Shown here: positions 32,540 through 39,610 of the stretch, one piece after another
Position numbering within the stretch: the stretch's first letter is position 1
Layout: the number at the start of each line of letters is the position of its first letter
Assembly (NCBI GenBank): GCA_022750155.1
Contig: JAKIWG010000020.1
Span: forward strand, 1-39,610
DNA length: 39,610 nt
Direction: 5' to 3'
Origin: Thermoplasmata archaeon
Lineage (GTDB): Archaea > Thermoplasmatota > Thermoplasmata > Lutacidiplasmatales > UBA184
The notes under the pieces: generated by a model
Databases searched by the model: none
What the model was told of the DNA's origin: nothing
What the model saw: the letters and a program-made list of their open reading frames with translations, nothing else
Made by a program: the position numbers and the translations under genes

Positions 32540-32771
32540 TGTCCATCACGACGACGTCCTTGACCGCGCGCATGCTCTTGAAGGGGAGCACTAGCCGGCC
32601 CGAGGCGTCCTGCTGGAAGAGGCGCGACTCGACGTCCTCGCTCGGGGTGACGAGGACATGGGCGATGCCGCCGTTGTGGGTGTCCACGACGAAGTTCTCG
32701 ATCATCCCCAGGATCTGGCCGTCATTGGTCATCACGGTCTTCCCCCGGAGCTCGGTCAGGAACTTTCGCAT
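32529..32771 (-). CDS. PRC-barrel protein
   Basis: The 80-residue single PRC barrel shows FLTELRGKTVMTNDGQILGMIENFVVDT, then GGIAHVLVTPSED, RLVLPFKSMRAVKDVVVMD. Free-standing archaeal PRC-barrel proteins of this size include CdpB, which joins SepF to the division ring in haloarchaea, and others linked to RNA processing; sequence alone cannot separate them. It is the first gene of a two-gene minus-strand operon, with the GT2 start overlapping by 11 nt. ATG 32771 follows the TATA box GTTAAATATC at about 34 nt. Confidence 0.85.
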   Translation of the reverse strand: MRKFLTELRGKTVMTNDGQILGMIENFVVDTHNGGIAHVLVTPSEDVESRLFQQDASGRLVLPFKSMRAVKDVVVMDIGK

Positions 32772-32800
32772 GGGTCCTCTCTCGCCGATGGCCCGGTTCG

Positions 32801-32808
32801 ATATTTAA
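32801..32808 (-). promoter_or_regulatory. TATA box of PRC-barrel/GT2 operon
   Basis: Minus-strand TTAAATAT, in the 186-nt region shared with the divergent ribosomal operon; predicted start of transcription near 32779. Confidence 0.55.
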
Positions 32809-32919
32809 CCGTTAGCCGGCATCGGAATCGTCCGCGGTGCGCATTCCGGTGCCGATTCTCCCCCGACCGGCCCACCGGTCGCCCGGCGGTCCCGACACCG
32901 CGTTTCTGAGGCGGCAACG

Positions 32920-32927
32920 CTTATATC
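32920..32927 (+). promoter_or_regulatory. TATA box of L18e-L13-S9-RpoN operon
   Basis: CTTATATC centred about 34 nt before ATG 32958, giving a leader of only a few bases for the ribosomal operon. Confidence 0.6.
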
Positions 32928-32957
32928 GGCCACCCGGGTCGAGGCCCACCCCTGTCT

Positions 32958-33323
32958 ATGCTCCGCTCGATTCGTAAGGAGAATGCGGAGCTCGTTCACA
33001 CCCTGATCGAGCTCCGGCGCGCCGCCAAGGCGCACGAGGCCCCGCTCTGGGGGGCCGTCGCCGAGCGCCTCGCGAGGGCGCGCCACCAGCGCCCGGCCGT
33101 GAACGTGGGCCACCTCGACCGCGTCGCGAACCCGAAGGAGACCATCGTCGTCGCGGGCAAGCTGCTCGCCGATGGCGACCTCACCAAACCCCTCACCGTC
33201 GCGGCGTTCCACTACTCGGTGGAAGCCCGCCTCAAGATCCACAACGCGGGGGGAACCGCTCTCTCGATCGAGGAGCTGCTCAAGGCACGTCCGGACGCCG
33301 TGGGGGTGCGCCTCCTTGGCTGA
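32958..33323 (+). CDS. rpl18e: Large-subunit ribosomal protein L18e
   Basis: The 121-residue protein has the usual archaeal L18e length. It begins LRSIRKENAELVHTLIELRR, followed by PLWGAVAERLARARHQRPAVNVGHLDR, then TIVVAGKLLADGDLTKPLTVAA and a C-terminal LSIEELLKARPDAVGVRLLG. It is the first gene of the conserved archaeal L18e-L13-S9-RpoN order. The end overlaps the L13 TTG start by 8 nt, showing tight translational coupling. Confidence 0.94.
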   Translation: MLRSIRKENAELVHTLIELRRAAKAHEAPLWGAVAERLARARHQRPAVNVGHLDRVANPKETIVVAGKLLADGDLTKPLTVAAFHYSVEARLKIHNAGGTALSIEELLKARPDAVGVRLLG

Positions 33324-33948
33324 CGAGACTCCGGTCCCCGCGTCGACCCCGGCGACCTCCCCCGCTCCGGTGGCCCCCAAACCAAAAACTTCCTCTCCCA
33401 AGCCGAAGACCGCCGCCAAGGCGGCCGCTCGGACGCCGAAGGCGGCCCCGAAGCCCGCGGCCAAGGCCGCGAGCGCCCCGACCAAGCCCACGGGTGTGCC
33501 GACCCACGTCGCGCCCCCCAAGGCGCCGAAGGGCACGGTCGTGGATGTGTCGGGCCTCGTGCTCGGTCGCTCGGCGAGCCTCATCGCCAAGCGTCTGCTC
33601 GGGGGCGAGTCGATCATCATCATCCACGCCGAGAAGGCGGTCGTGACCGGCTCCCGTGCCTCCGTGTTGAACTTCTACATCGCCAACCGCGCCCGTGGCT
33701 CCGTGCGCAGCGGCCCCCACTATCCCCGCTATCCGGACCGGATCTACCGGAGGACCGTGCGCGGCATGCTGCCGCACCTCAAGACGCGCGGCAAGGAGGC
33801 GTTCGACCGACTGGAAGTGTTCATCGGCTGCCCCGCCGAGCTCAGCGGCGTGAGCCACCAATCCCTCGACGGCGCCCAGGCACCCCTGGCGCTTCGCCCC
33901 GCCCTGACCCTCGCGGAGATCTCCCGACTTCTGGGGGCCCGGATTTGA
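33316..33948 (+). CDS. rpl13: Ribosomal protein L13 with long Lys/Ala/Pro N-terminal extension
   Basis: The L13 core begins near residue 73 (KGTVVDVSGLVLGRSASLIAK) and includes VVTGSRASVLNFYIANRARG, HYPRYPDRIYRRTVRGMLPHLKTRGKEAF and the end LAEISRLLGARI, as in archaeal L13. Before it lie about 70 residues made almost wholly of Ala, Lys, Pro, Ser and Thr (for example PKPKTSSPKPKTAAKAAA), absent in ordinary L13 and reminiscent of histone-H1 tails. TTG 33316 starts MADETPVPAS, overlapping L18e by 8 nt; no other start closer to the core is obvious, so the extension appears genuine. The S9 gene overlaps the stop by 4 nt (TTGA). Confidence 0.92.
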   Translation: MADETPVPASTPATSPAPVAPKPKTSSPKPKTAAKAAARTPKAAPKPAAKAASAPTKPTGVPTHVAPPKAPKGTVVDVSGLVLGRSASLIAKRLLGGESIIIIHAEKAVVTGSRASVLNFYIANRARGSVRSGPHYPRYPDRIYRRTVRGMLPHLKTRGKEAFDRLEVFIGCPAELSGVSHQSLDGAQAPLALRPALTLAEISRLLGARI

Positions 33949-34352
33949 AGGCCCCGGTCGTCGTCCTCGCCACCGGCAAGAGGAAGGAAGCGGTCGCCCG
34001 GGCCACGATCCGCAAGGGGACCGGCCAGGTCCGCATCAACCGGCGCCCCCTCGAGATCGTGGAACCGGAGATCGTCCGCCAGAAGATCCAGGAGCCGCTC
34101 CTGATGGTCGGGAACCGCTGGAAGACCCTCGACATCACCGTCGACATCCACGGCGGCGGGATCATCGGCCAGGCCTCGGCCGCCCGCACGGCGGTCGCCC
34201 GGGGGCTCCTCGCGTGGCTCAAAGACGCCGAACTCGCCGAGATGTTCAAGCGCTACGACCGTTCGCTCGTCGTCAACGACCCCCGCCGAAAGCTCCCCAA
34301 GCGGCCCGGCGGCCGCGGGGCGCGCAAGCGCCGCCAGAAGTCCTACCGGTAG
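33945..34352 (+). CDS. rps9: Small-subunit ribosomal protein S9
   Basis: The 135-residue protein has S9 landmarks: ATGKRKEAVARATIRKGTGQVRIN near the start, DITVDIHGGGIIGQASAARTAVARGL near 65-90, and the basic C-terminal tail PGGRGARKRRQKSYR that reaches the P-site tRNA. The start TTG at 33945 overlaps the L13 TGA, a classic coupled arrangement. It is followed after 18 nt by rpoN. Length is typical of archaeal S9 (about 130-135). Confidence 0.95.
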   Translation: MKAPVVVLATGKRKEAVARATIRKGTGQVRINRRPLEIVEPEIVRQKIQEPLLMVGNRWKTLDITVDIHGGGIIGQASAARTAVARGLLAWLKDAELAEMFKRYDRSLVVNDPRRKLPKRPGGRGARKRRQKSYR

Positions 34353-34370
34353 GCAGGGGAGGTCCGTTCG

Positions 34371-34568
34371 ATGACGATGATGGTGCCGGTCCGCTGCTTC
34401 ACCTGCGGGACGGTCATCGGCCAGCACTGGGACCCGTTCCGGGAACGCACCGCGCGCGGCGAGCCGGCCGGCGAGGTGCTCAACCACCTCGGGCTGAGCC
34501 GGTACTGCTGCCGAAGGATGCTCCTCACCCACGTCGACCTGCTCGACGAGGTCGGCCCGTACGGGTAG
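34371..34568 (+). CDS. rpoN: RNA polymerase subunit N (Rpb10 homologue)
   Basis: The 65-residue protein has the RpoN zinc site, VRCFTCGTVIG (Cys9, Cys12) with RYCCRRML (Cys46, Cys47), and the family end THVDLLDEV. The subunit helps assemble the polymerase core. Three possible starts lie close together (ATG 34371, 34377, 34380). GGGGAGGT at 34357-34364 is well placed for 34371, although family members often begin M-x-x-PVRC as with 34380. The usual next gene, rpoK, was not seen; the next stretch is short and then a convergent gene begins. Confidence 0.94.
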   Translation: MTMMVPVRCFTCGTVIGQHWDPFRERTARGEPAGEVLNHLGLSRYCCRRMLLTHVDLLDEVGPYG

Positions 34569-34669
34569 GCCCGCAGGCTCCGGACCGGCGCCCTGCGGGG
34601 CACCACGAACTTCCTGAACCACCACGCCGGGCGGTGGCTAGGCCTGAGCTACTGAAGAATGAACTTGGG

Positions 34670-34689
34670 CCCGGGTCCCTCAGGACCCG
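34670..34689. terminator. Perfect hairpin between rpoN and the surface protein gene
   Basis: CCGGGTCC (34670-34677) pairs with GGACCCGG (34682-34689) around CTCA. It lies in the 160-nt gap between the rpoN stop and the end of the convergent surface-protein gene, and could terminate both. The rest of the gap shows no gene. Confidence 0.45.
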
Positions 34690-34728
34690 GACCGGGGGAA
34701 CAGGTTACGTCGCCCGCTCGGCGGGGCC

Positions 34729-37700
34729 TTACTCGTCGTCCTCTTCGTCGTCGTCCTCGTCCTTGGTCGACTCCTTCTTCGAGCCGCCCGAGGACTTGGT
34801 GGAGCCCTTGGTCAGGCGCTTGCCGCCGAGGCGTCCGGTCAGGTAGAGGAACGCCAGCACGAGGATGATCGCGACGACCGCCACGATCGCGCCGTACTCG
34901 ATGTAGAGCGTGGTGTTGGACGGGTTGAGCGAGACCTGGACATGCGCCTGGTTGGCGCCGGAGGCGTAGTCCCCGGCGAACTCGTTCTGCGCCGTCGCGT
35001 TGACCCACAGGTCGAACGTCCCGCTCCGACCGGGCGTGAAGGAGACCTCCGCACGGACCGTCTGGTTGTACTTCAGCGACACCGTGCCATGGCCGGCCGC
35101 CGTCGTGGAGAGGCCGGAGGCGTTGGTGTAGTTGTAGAAGACGACCGAGCCCGGAGAGCCCCCGATCCCGATCCGCGAGCCCGACCCGGACGGGTCGAGC
35201 AGGTAGAAGGAGACCGACACCGCGAGCGCGGTCGAGTTCTTCCCGATCGTGTTCGTGACGTTCGCCCAGACGTTGTAGCTGCTGCCATCGGTCATCGTCG
35301 AGGGCGCGGTCAGGTTCCCGACGGTCAGCACCGGGCGCTGGGACGCGTTGATCGCCACGGTCAGTGTAGTGACGGTCCACGCCTTGTTGCCGGCGCGGTC
35401 CCAGGCGGTCAGGTTGATGGAGTACGGCTTCGTTTGGGGGTCGAGCCACAGCGGAGCCTTCGCCGGGAGCCGATAGGCGGGGCCGGCCGAGCTCTGGTTC
35501 GTCCAGTTGTGGATCGAGGAGTTCCCCGGGTTGGTGATGTTCCAGTCGTACTGCACGATCGAGCCGTTGTTCGGGTCGCTCGACCCGTTCGCCCACAGGT
35601 AGACGAGCGCCTTGTGGTTCGCGCCCTCGGTGATCCCCGGCGAGGCGACGTCCTTGCCGGCGCTGTTGAGCACCCCGGCGAGGACCGTCGGCTTCTGCGT
35701 GTCGCGGACCAGGACGACCAGGGTCGCCTTCGCCGAGTGCCCGCCGCCGTCCCAGACGGTGAGCGTCACGTTGTACTGCCAGCCCTTGAATGGGACGGCG
35801 CTCCCGTTGACGGTCCCGTTGGTCAGGTACAGGCCGGCCCCCAGCAGGGGGAGGGTGTAGTTGGACGAGGTCTTGCCCGTGTAGTTCGCGGCGGGTGGCG
35901 TGTACTTCGTGCTGACGACCGTCCAGCTGGCGACGGAGATGATCCCCTTCACCGGCGCGCTCGGGTAGACGGAGGAGGTCGAGAGCGACGCGTTGAAGTG
36001 GACCGCCGTCGACCAGTTCACGAGGATGTACTGGCCGCCGTTCGAGACGGTCTGCACCGTCTGGTTGACGCTGATGACCGCCTTCGGGGGCGTGCTGCCG
36101 ATGTACCCACGGAACGTGGTGGAGCTCGACTGGCCGCCGGAGCTCGTCACGTTGAGCGAGCCGTTGAACGGGCCGAAGGCCGCGTACGTGTGCCAGGTCG
36201 TCGGCGTCGTCACGGTCTTGGTCGAGGAGTCCCCGAACACCCACTTGTAGGAGGTGCCGTTCGTGCCCGCCGGGAACGACGAGTTGAGCGCCGAGAACGT
36301 CAAGTTCTCCCCCTGCGCCGCGACGAAGGTGTAGTTGCCGCGGCTCTGGTTGAGGACGTTCTTCGTCGAGAAGGCGAAGTTCGAGGCCGTCACGTTGACG
36401 ATCGCGCTCACGTTGGCGTACTTCACGGCGGTCAGGCTCGCGGTACTGTAGGCGGCCGACGACTGGTTGGAGACCAGGGTGAAGGAGGTCCACGTCTTGC
36501 CCGGACCCGCCGCGACGAGGCGGCTCTGGGGCGGGGCGGGGTTGTTCGCCGTCAGGACGTATCCCTTGGGCAGGACGATGGTGTAGTTGATCGACTGGCT
36601 GTGCGTCGGGTGGCGGAACTGGAAGGAGAGCTGGTAGGTCGACTGGTTCTTCGCGACCGCGGCGGCCGATAGGACGGTCTGCGAGTAGTTGTACTGGAGC
36701 CAGGCGCTGCTGGAGAGCCCGCAGGATCCCACGCAGTTGGAGGCGTTGGTCCAGGTGTAGTTCGTCGTCTGGTTGAACAGGGTCGTGTTCGCCCCGTAGG
36801 CGACGGTCAGCTGGTTCTGCCCGACGGGGAAGAACGGCCCGGAGGAACCGACCCATCGGTTGATCCACGGCAGGCCGGTGGCCGCCGAGAACGACAGGCT
36901 GTTCTGCGAGTCGAGTCCGAGCTGCGCCCAGAGCTGGCCCACGGAGGCGTTCGGCAGGTCGGGGAACACCGAACCGTTGCTCAGGAGCGCGTGGGTGCTG
37001 ATGGTGGCGAATCCGAACCCTTTCGAGAAGTCGATCGTCGTGTTGTACTGCGCGGGGGGGGCGATCGGACTGACCAGGAGGTCGTGCGGGTTGCCGGTGC
37101 CGCTCGGGCTCCCCGAGCTCACGGTGATCGGGTACCACGCGGTCGAATACCCGACGGTCGACGCGATCACGTCGAATGTGTTCGCGCTGCCCGTCGTGAA
37201 TCCCGCGGGGTAGGTTCCGACGTCGTAGAAACCGCCCCCGGCGATCGGCTGAGTGTACACATAGTGGTTGACCGGGTCATAGACGGAGATGTTGCCGCCG
37301 TTCGGGTCCTTCGAGGGGGCCGAGGCGAGGCGGAGGGTCCCGTAGGCGAAGTACTTGTTGATCACCGGGTTGACGGTCTTCGTCTGGGTGGCCACCGTGG
37401 TGTTGTTGAAGGAGAACTGGTTCGGACTCCCCGACGCCGTCGTCTGCAGTACCCAGGATCCGGAGGGGACCGCGAGGGTGTAGTACCCGGTGGTGCTGGT
37501 CGTGTTGTTCGCGAGGACGAAGCCTCCGAACAACGGGTCGAGCAGCTGGACCGACGCGCCGGAAACGGCCTTCCCCGTGCTGCCCCAGGTGGCGTTCCCC
37601 AGGAATTCGGAGTCGTAGGCGAGCCGGGTGACCCCGCTGACCCCGACCTGGTAGGTCGCGCTCGTCAGGTTCGAGGCATTCTCGTTGTAGTAGGTCGGAT

Positions 37701-38070
37701 TCTGGCTACCGGGGAGGATCGCACACGGGCTGCAGCCGGTGAGCTTGAGGTTCGCCTGGGGAGGGACCCAGACGCCCCACCAGCCGGGGCCGAGCGCGTT
37801 GGCGGTGTTCCCGCCGCTCGGGAAGTTCGTGAAGGAGAACCCCCCGCTGTTGGCGGTCGTGGTGGTCTTGTAAACCTGATGGGTTCCCGCGGAGATCAGC
37901 TCGACGGTTACACCTGCCGGTACCGGGATCCCTCCCGGCTGGTCGACATACCCTTGGAGGGTGTAATTCGTCGTCGGGCTGGCCCGTGCTCCGGGGATGA
38001 CGATGACCGAGGTCACCATCATCACTGCGACCAGAGCCCACAGGGCAGTCCGCGCAAGCCCAATTCCCAT
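34729..38070 (-). CDS. Large N-glycosylation-rich surface protein, possible major envelope protein
   Basis: The 1113-residue protein has a signal peptide (TALWALVAVMMVTSVIVIPGARAS) and a carboxypeptidase-regulatory-like domain right after it (LQGYVDQPGGIPVPAGVTVEL). Repeated beta-rich Ser/Thr/Asn domains follow, with a PKD-type unit near 590-660 (YKWVFGDSS...WHTYAAFG). A transmembrane helix lies near 1058-1080 (GAIVAVVAIILVLAFLYL), then a Lys/Ser linker and the acidic end KDEDDDEEDDE. Several dozen Asn-x-Ser/Thr sequons are present, far above its neighbours. The protein is anchored at the C-terminus with an acidic cytoplasmic tail. An S-layer or major envelope role is inferred from size, sequons and a strong promoter, not from family match. 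ATG 38070 has a leader of about 45 nt. Confidence 0.82.
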   Translation of the reverse strand: MGIGLARTALWALVAVMMVTSVIVIPGARASPTTNYTLQGYVDQPGGIPVPAGVTVELISAGTHQVYKTTTTANSGGFSFTNFPSGGNTANALGPGWWGVWVPPQANLKLTGCSPCAILPGSQNPTYYNENASNLTSATYQVGVSGVTRLAYDSEFLGNATWGSTGKAVSGASVQLLDPLFGGFVLANNTTSTTGYYTLAVPSGSWVLQTTASGSPNQFSFNNTTVATQTKTVNPVINKYFAYGTLRLASAPSKDPNGGNISVYDPVNHYVYTQPIAGGGFYDVGTYPAGFTTGSANTFDVIASTVGYSTAWYPITVSSGSPSGTGNPHDLLVSPIAPPAQYNTTIDFSKGFGFATISTHALLSNGSVFPDLPNASVGQLWAQLGLDSQNSLSFSAATGLPWINRWVGSSGPFFPVGQNQLTVAYGANTTLFNQTTNYTWTNASNCVGSCGLSSSAWLQYNYSQTVLSAAAVAKNQSTYQLSFQFRHPTHSQSINYTIVLPKGYVLTANNPAPPQSRLVAAGPGKTWTSFTLVSNQSSAAYSTASLTAVKYANVSAIVNVTASNFAFSTKNVLNQSRGNYTFVAAQGENLTFSALNSSFPAGTNGTSYKWVFGDSSTKTVTTPTTWHTYAAFGPFNGSLNVTSSGGQSSSTTFRGYIGSTPPKAVISVNQTVQTVSNGGQYILVNWSTAVHFNASLSTSSVYPSAPVKGIISVASWTVVSTKYTPPAANYTGKTSSNYTLPLLGAGLYLTNGTVNGSAVPFKGWQYNVTLTVWDGGGHSAKATLVVLVRDTQKPTVLAGVLNSAGKDVASPGITEGANHKALVYLWANGSSDPNNGSIVQYDWNITNPGNSSIHNWTNQSSAGPAYRLPAKAPLWLDPQTKPYSINLTAWDRAGNKAWTVTTLTVAINASQRPVLTVGNLTAPSTMTDGSSYNVWANVTNTIGKNSTALAVSVSFYLLDPSGSGSRIGIGGSPGSVVFYNYTNASGLSTTAAGHGTVSLKYNQTVRAEVSFTPGRSGTFDLWVNATAQNEFAGDYASGANQAHVQVSLNPSNTTLYIEYGAIVAVVAIILVLAFLYLTGRLGGKRLTKGSTKSSGGSKKESTKDEDDDEEDDE

Positions 38071-38136
38071 CGTGTTTCACGTCCCCTGGTTCAAGGTTCC
38101 CTTATCGTGGAACTCGGCGCCCAACTTGGCCTCCCT

Positions 38137-38144
38137 ACATATAG
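38137..38144 (-). promoter_or_regulatory. TATA box of the large surface protein
   Basis: Minus-strand CTATATGT preceded by GCAAG. The predicted start of transcription is near 38115, so the leader is about 45 nt and contains AGGGGA about 10 nt before the ATG, unlike the mostly leaderless genes around it. Confidence 0.55.
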
Positions 38145-38198
38145 CTTGCCCGAAGCCCGGCACGCGTGTGCGGCGGTGTCGCTCGCTCGGCGTCCGAA

Positions 38199-39610
38199 CT
38201 AGCGGTAGATCGCCTGGACCGGCTCTTCCCGGCGTCGTCCGGTCCGCTCGCGATGCAGCTGGCGTTGGAAGTCCTCGTAGAACTTCAGCGACTCGGCATC
38301 GGCCGAGGGGTGGGTCAGCTTGAGCGCCTCGTCGAAGTGCGCCATCGTCACCTTCGACGCCTTGACGTTCTCGCGGATCGCCACGAGGCCCGCCTCCCGG
38401 CAGAGCGCCGCCAGGTCGCTTCCGACGTACCCCTCGGTCCGCTGGGCGAGCTCGGAGAGTCGCACGTCCTCGAGCGGCATCCGGCGGGAGTGGACCTTGA
38501 GGATCTCGAGGCGGCCGGCGAGGTCGGGGGGGCCGACGTAGAGCATCCGGTCGAACCGCCCGGTCCGGAGCAGCGCCTCGTCGATGATGTCCGGCCGGTT
38601 CGTCGCGGCGAGGACGAGGACCCGCTCCATGGACTCGAGACCGTCGATGCTGGTCAACAGCTGGTTGACGATCCGCTCGGTGACCCCGCTGCTGGTCTGG
38701 AGACCGCGGCGCGGCGCGATGGCGTCGAGCTCATCGATGAAGACGATCGCGGGGGAGGCCTGACGGGCCTTCTTGAAGATGACCCGGACGGCCTTCTCGC
38801 TCTCCCCGACCCACTTGCTCATGATCTCGGGACCCTTGACGGAGATGAAGTTCGCCTGGCTCTCCGTCGCGGCGGCCTTGGCGAGGAGGGTCTTCCCCAC
38901 CCCCGGGGGTCCGTAGAGGAGGATCCCGCGGGGCGGCTCGATACCGATGTGCTTGTAGACGCCCGGGTTCCGGAACGGAAGTTCGACGGACTCCTGGAGC
39001 GACTGCTTGACCTTGTCGAGCCCGCCGACCTCCTCCCACCGGACGCTCGGGATCTCGATGGCGACGTCGCGCAGGCTGGAGGGTTCGATCTGCTTGAGCG
39101 CCTCGCGGAAGTCGCGGTCGGTGACCTTCATCCGCTCCAACAGGGTCAGCGGGATCGGCTTGTCGAAGTCGATCTCCGGGAGATAGCGTCGAAGTGCCCG
39201 CATCGCCGCTTCCCGTCCGAGCGCGGCCAGGTCGGCGCCGACGAAGCCGTGGCTGAGGGTCGCCAGCTCGCGGAGAATGCGGTCGCGGTCCTTCTCAGAG
39301 CCCTCGATCGGCATCCCGCGGGTGTGGATCATGAGGATCTCGAGGCGCCCGGCCTGGGTCGGGACGCCAATCTCGATCTCACGGTCGAACCGCCCTGGCC
39401 GTCGGAGGGCCGGATCGATCGCCTCTTCCCGGTTCGTGGCCGCGATGACGATGACGTTGCCGCGCCCGGAGAGGCCGTCCATGAGCGTCAGGAGCTGGGC
39501 GACGACGCGTCGCTCGACCTCTCCGACGACCTCGTCCCGCCGCGGGGCGATCGAATCGAGCTCGTCGATGAAGATGACCGAGGGGGCGTTCTTCTCCGCC
39601 TCCTCGAACT
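38199..39610 (-). CDS. Cdc48/VCP-like AAA ATPase (VAT), 5' part beyond window
   Basis: The frame runs off the right edge, so the N domain and D1 Walker A are missing. The visible part starts in D1 just before Walker B ([23 protein letters not shown]) and includes [22 protein letters not shown]2 is complete: [21 protein letters not shown], Walker [15 protein letters not shown], Walker [38 protein letters not shown]. The last residues AIYR form a hydrophobic-Tyr-X tail known to dock such ATPases on the 20S proteasome. It unfolds protein substrates as a double-ring hexamer. The next gene on the left is the surface protein, with a TATA box in the 128-nt gap. Confidence 0.95.
   Translation of the reverse strand, partial: FEEAEKNAPSVIFIDELDSIAPRRDEVVGEVERRVVAQLLTLMDGLSGRGNVIVIAATNREEAIDPALRRPGRFDREIEIGVPTQAGRLEILMIHTRGMPIEGSEKDRDRILRELATLSHGFVGADLAALGREAAMRALRRYLPEIDFDKPIPLTLLERMKVTDRDFREALKQIEPSSLRDVAIEIPSVRWEEVGGLDKVKQSLQESVELPFRNPGVYKHIGIEPPRGILLYGPPGVGKTLLAKAAATESQANFISVKGPEIMSKWVGESEKAVRVIFKKARQASPAIVFIDELDAIAPRRGLQTSSGVTERIVNQLLTSIDGLESMERVLVLAATNRPDIIDEALLRTGRFDRMLYVGPPDLAGRLEILKVHSRRMPLEDVRLSELAQRTEGYVGSDLAALCREAGLVAIRENVKASKVTMAHFDEALKLTHPSADAESLKFYEDFQRQLHRERTGRRREEPVQAIYR

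Noticed and set aside
34942-38202. Long plus-strand open frames opposite the large surface protein
   Set aside because: Arg/Val/Gly-rich antisense shadows with no recognisable domain.

Overview
The window is archaeal chromosome of very high GC content. The evidence is the gene set: ribosomal proteins L10e, L18e, L13 and S9, RNA polymerase subunit N, PAN, Cdc48, MCM, NMD3, pantoate kinase, HerA, archaeal SepF, PRC-barrel and DUF424 proteins. Promoters are also archaeal: A/T-rich TATA boxes stand out of the GC-rich background, many centred 24-29 nt before a start codon, which implies many leaderless mRNAs. Large secreted kelch/Ig-like proteins, a PAN + Cdc48 + ClpB combination and leaderless transcription suggest a high-GC Thermoplasmatota lineage (inference, medium confidence). 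No rRNA, tRNA, CRISPR array, insertion sequence or prophage was found.

Layout. 1-600: RHH antitoxin and PIN toxin pair on the minus strand, cut by the window edge; 600-1072 has no gene I can support. 1073-2276: a zinc-ribbon/proline-rich protein diverging from a UspA protein. 2318-8522: two tandem paralogous, about 1000-residue, membrane-anchored surface proteins, each with six kelch-like blades and six Cys-paired Ig-like repeats. 8621-11671: L10e, pantoate kinase, PAN and a small zinc ribbon. 11706-16250: an EF-Tu/SelB-like pseudo-GTPase behind ClpB, which diverges from pyrD across a 54-nt promoter gap. 16269-19085: GNAT, pyrK and two paralogous membrane proteins. 19189-25413: pyrG-aspS-MCM-DUF424-NMD3, all on the plus strand. 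25507-28952: SepF, M17 aminopeptidase and convergent HerA. 29144-31627: coiled-coil protein plus HAD hydrolase, then V4R plus roadblock. 31673-32771: PRC-barrel and GT2 glycosyltransferase (minus). 32958-34568: L18e-L13-S9-RpoN operon. 34729-38070: a large N-glycosylation-rich surface protein. 38199-39610: C-terminal part of Cdc48.

Functional themes. Pyrimidine synthesis (pyrD, pyrK, pyrG) is scattered over about 5.5 kb. Protein quality control is heavily represented (PAN, ClpB, Cdc48, leucyl aminopeptidase). Translation and RNA genes sit in compact, overlapping operons. Cell-surface and division functions are kelch/Ig proteins, the large glycoprotein, GT2, SepF and PRC-barrel.

Most notable oddities. 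Two genes (aspS and the SelB-like gene) show family-like coding sequence upstream of any ATG/GTG/TTG. A single near-palindromic TATA box apparently drives clpB and pyrD in opposite directions with almost equal spacing. PAN ends in Met-Phe-Ala while Cdc48 carries a canonical Hb-Tyr-X proteasome-docking tail.
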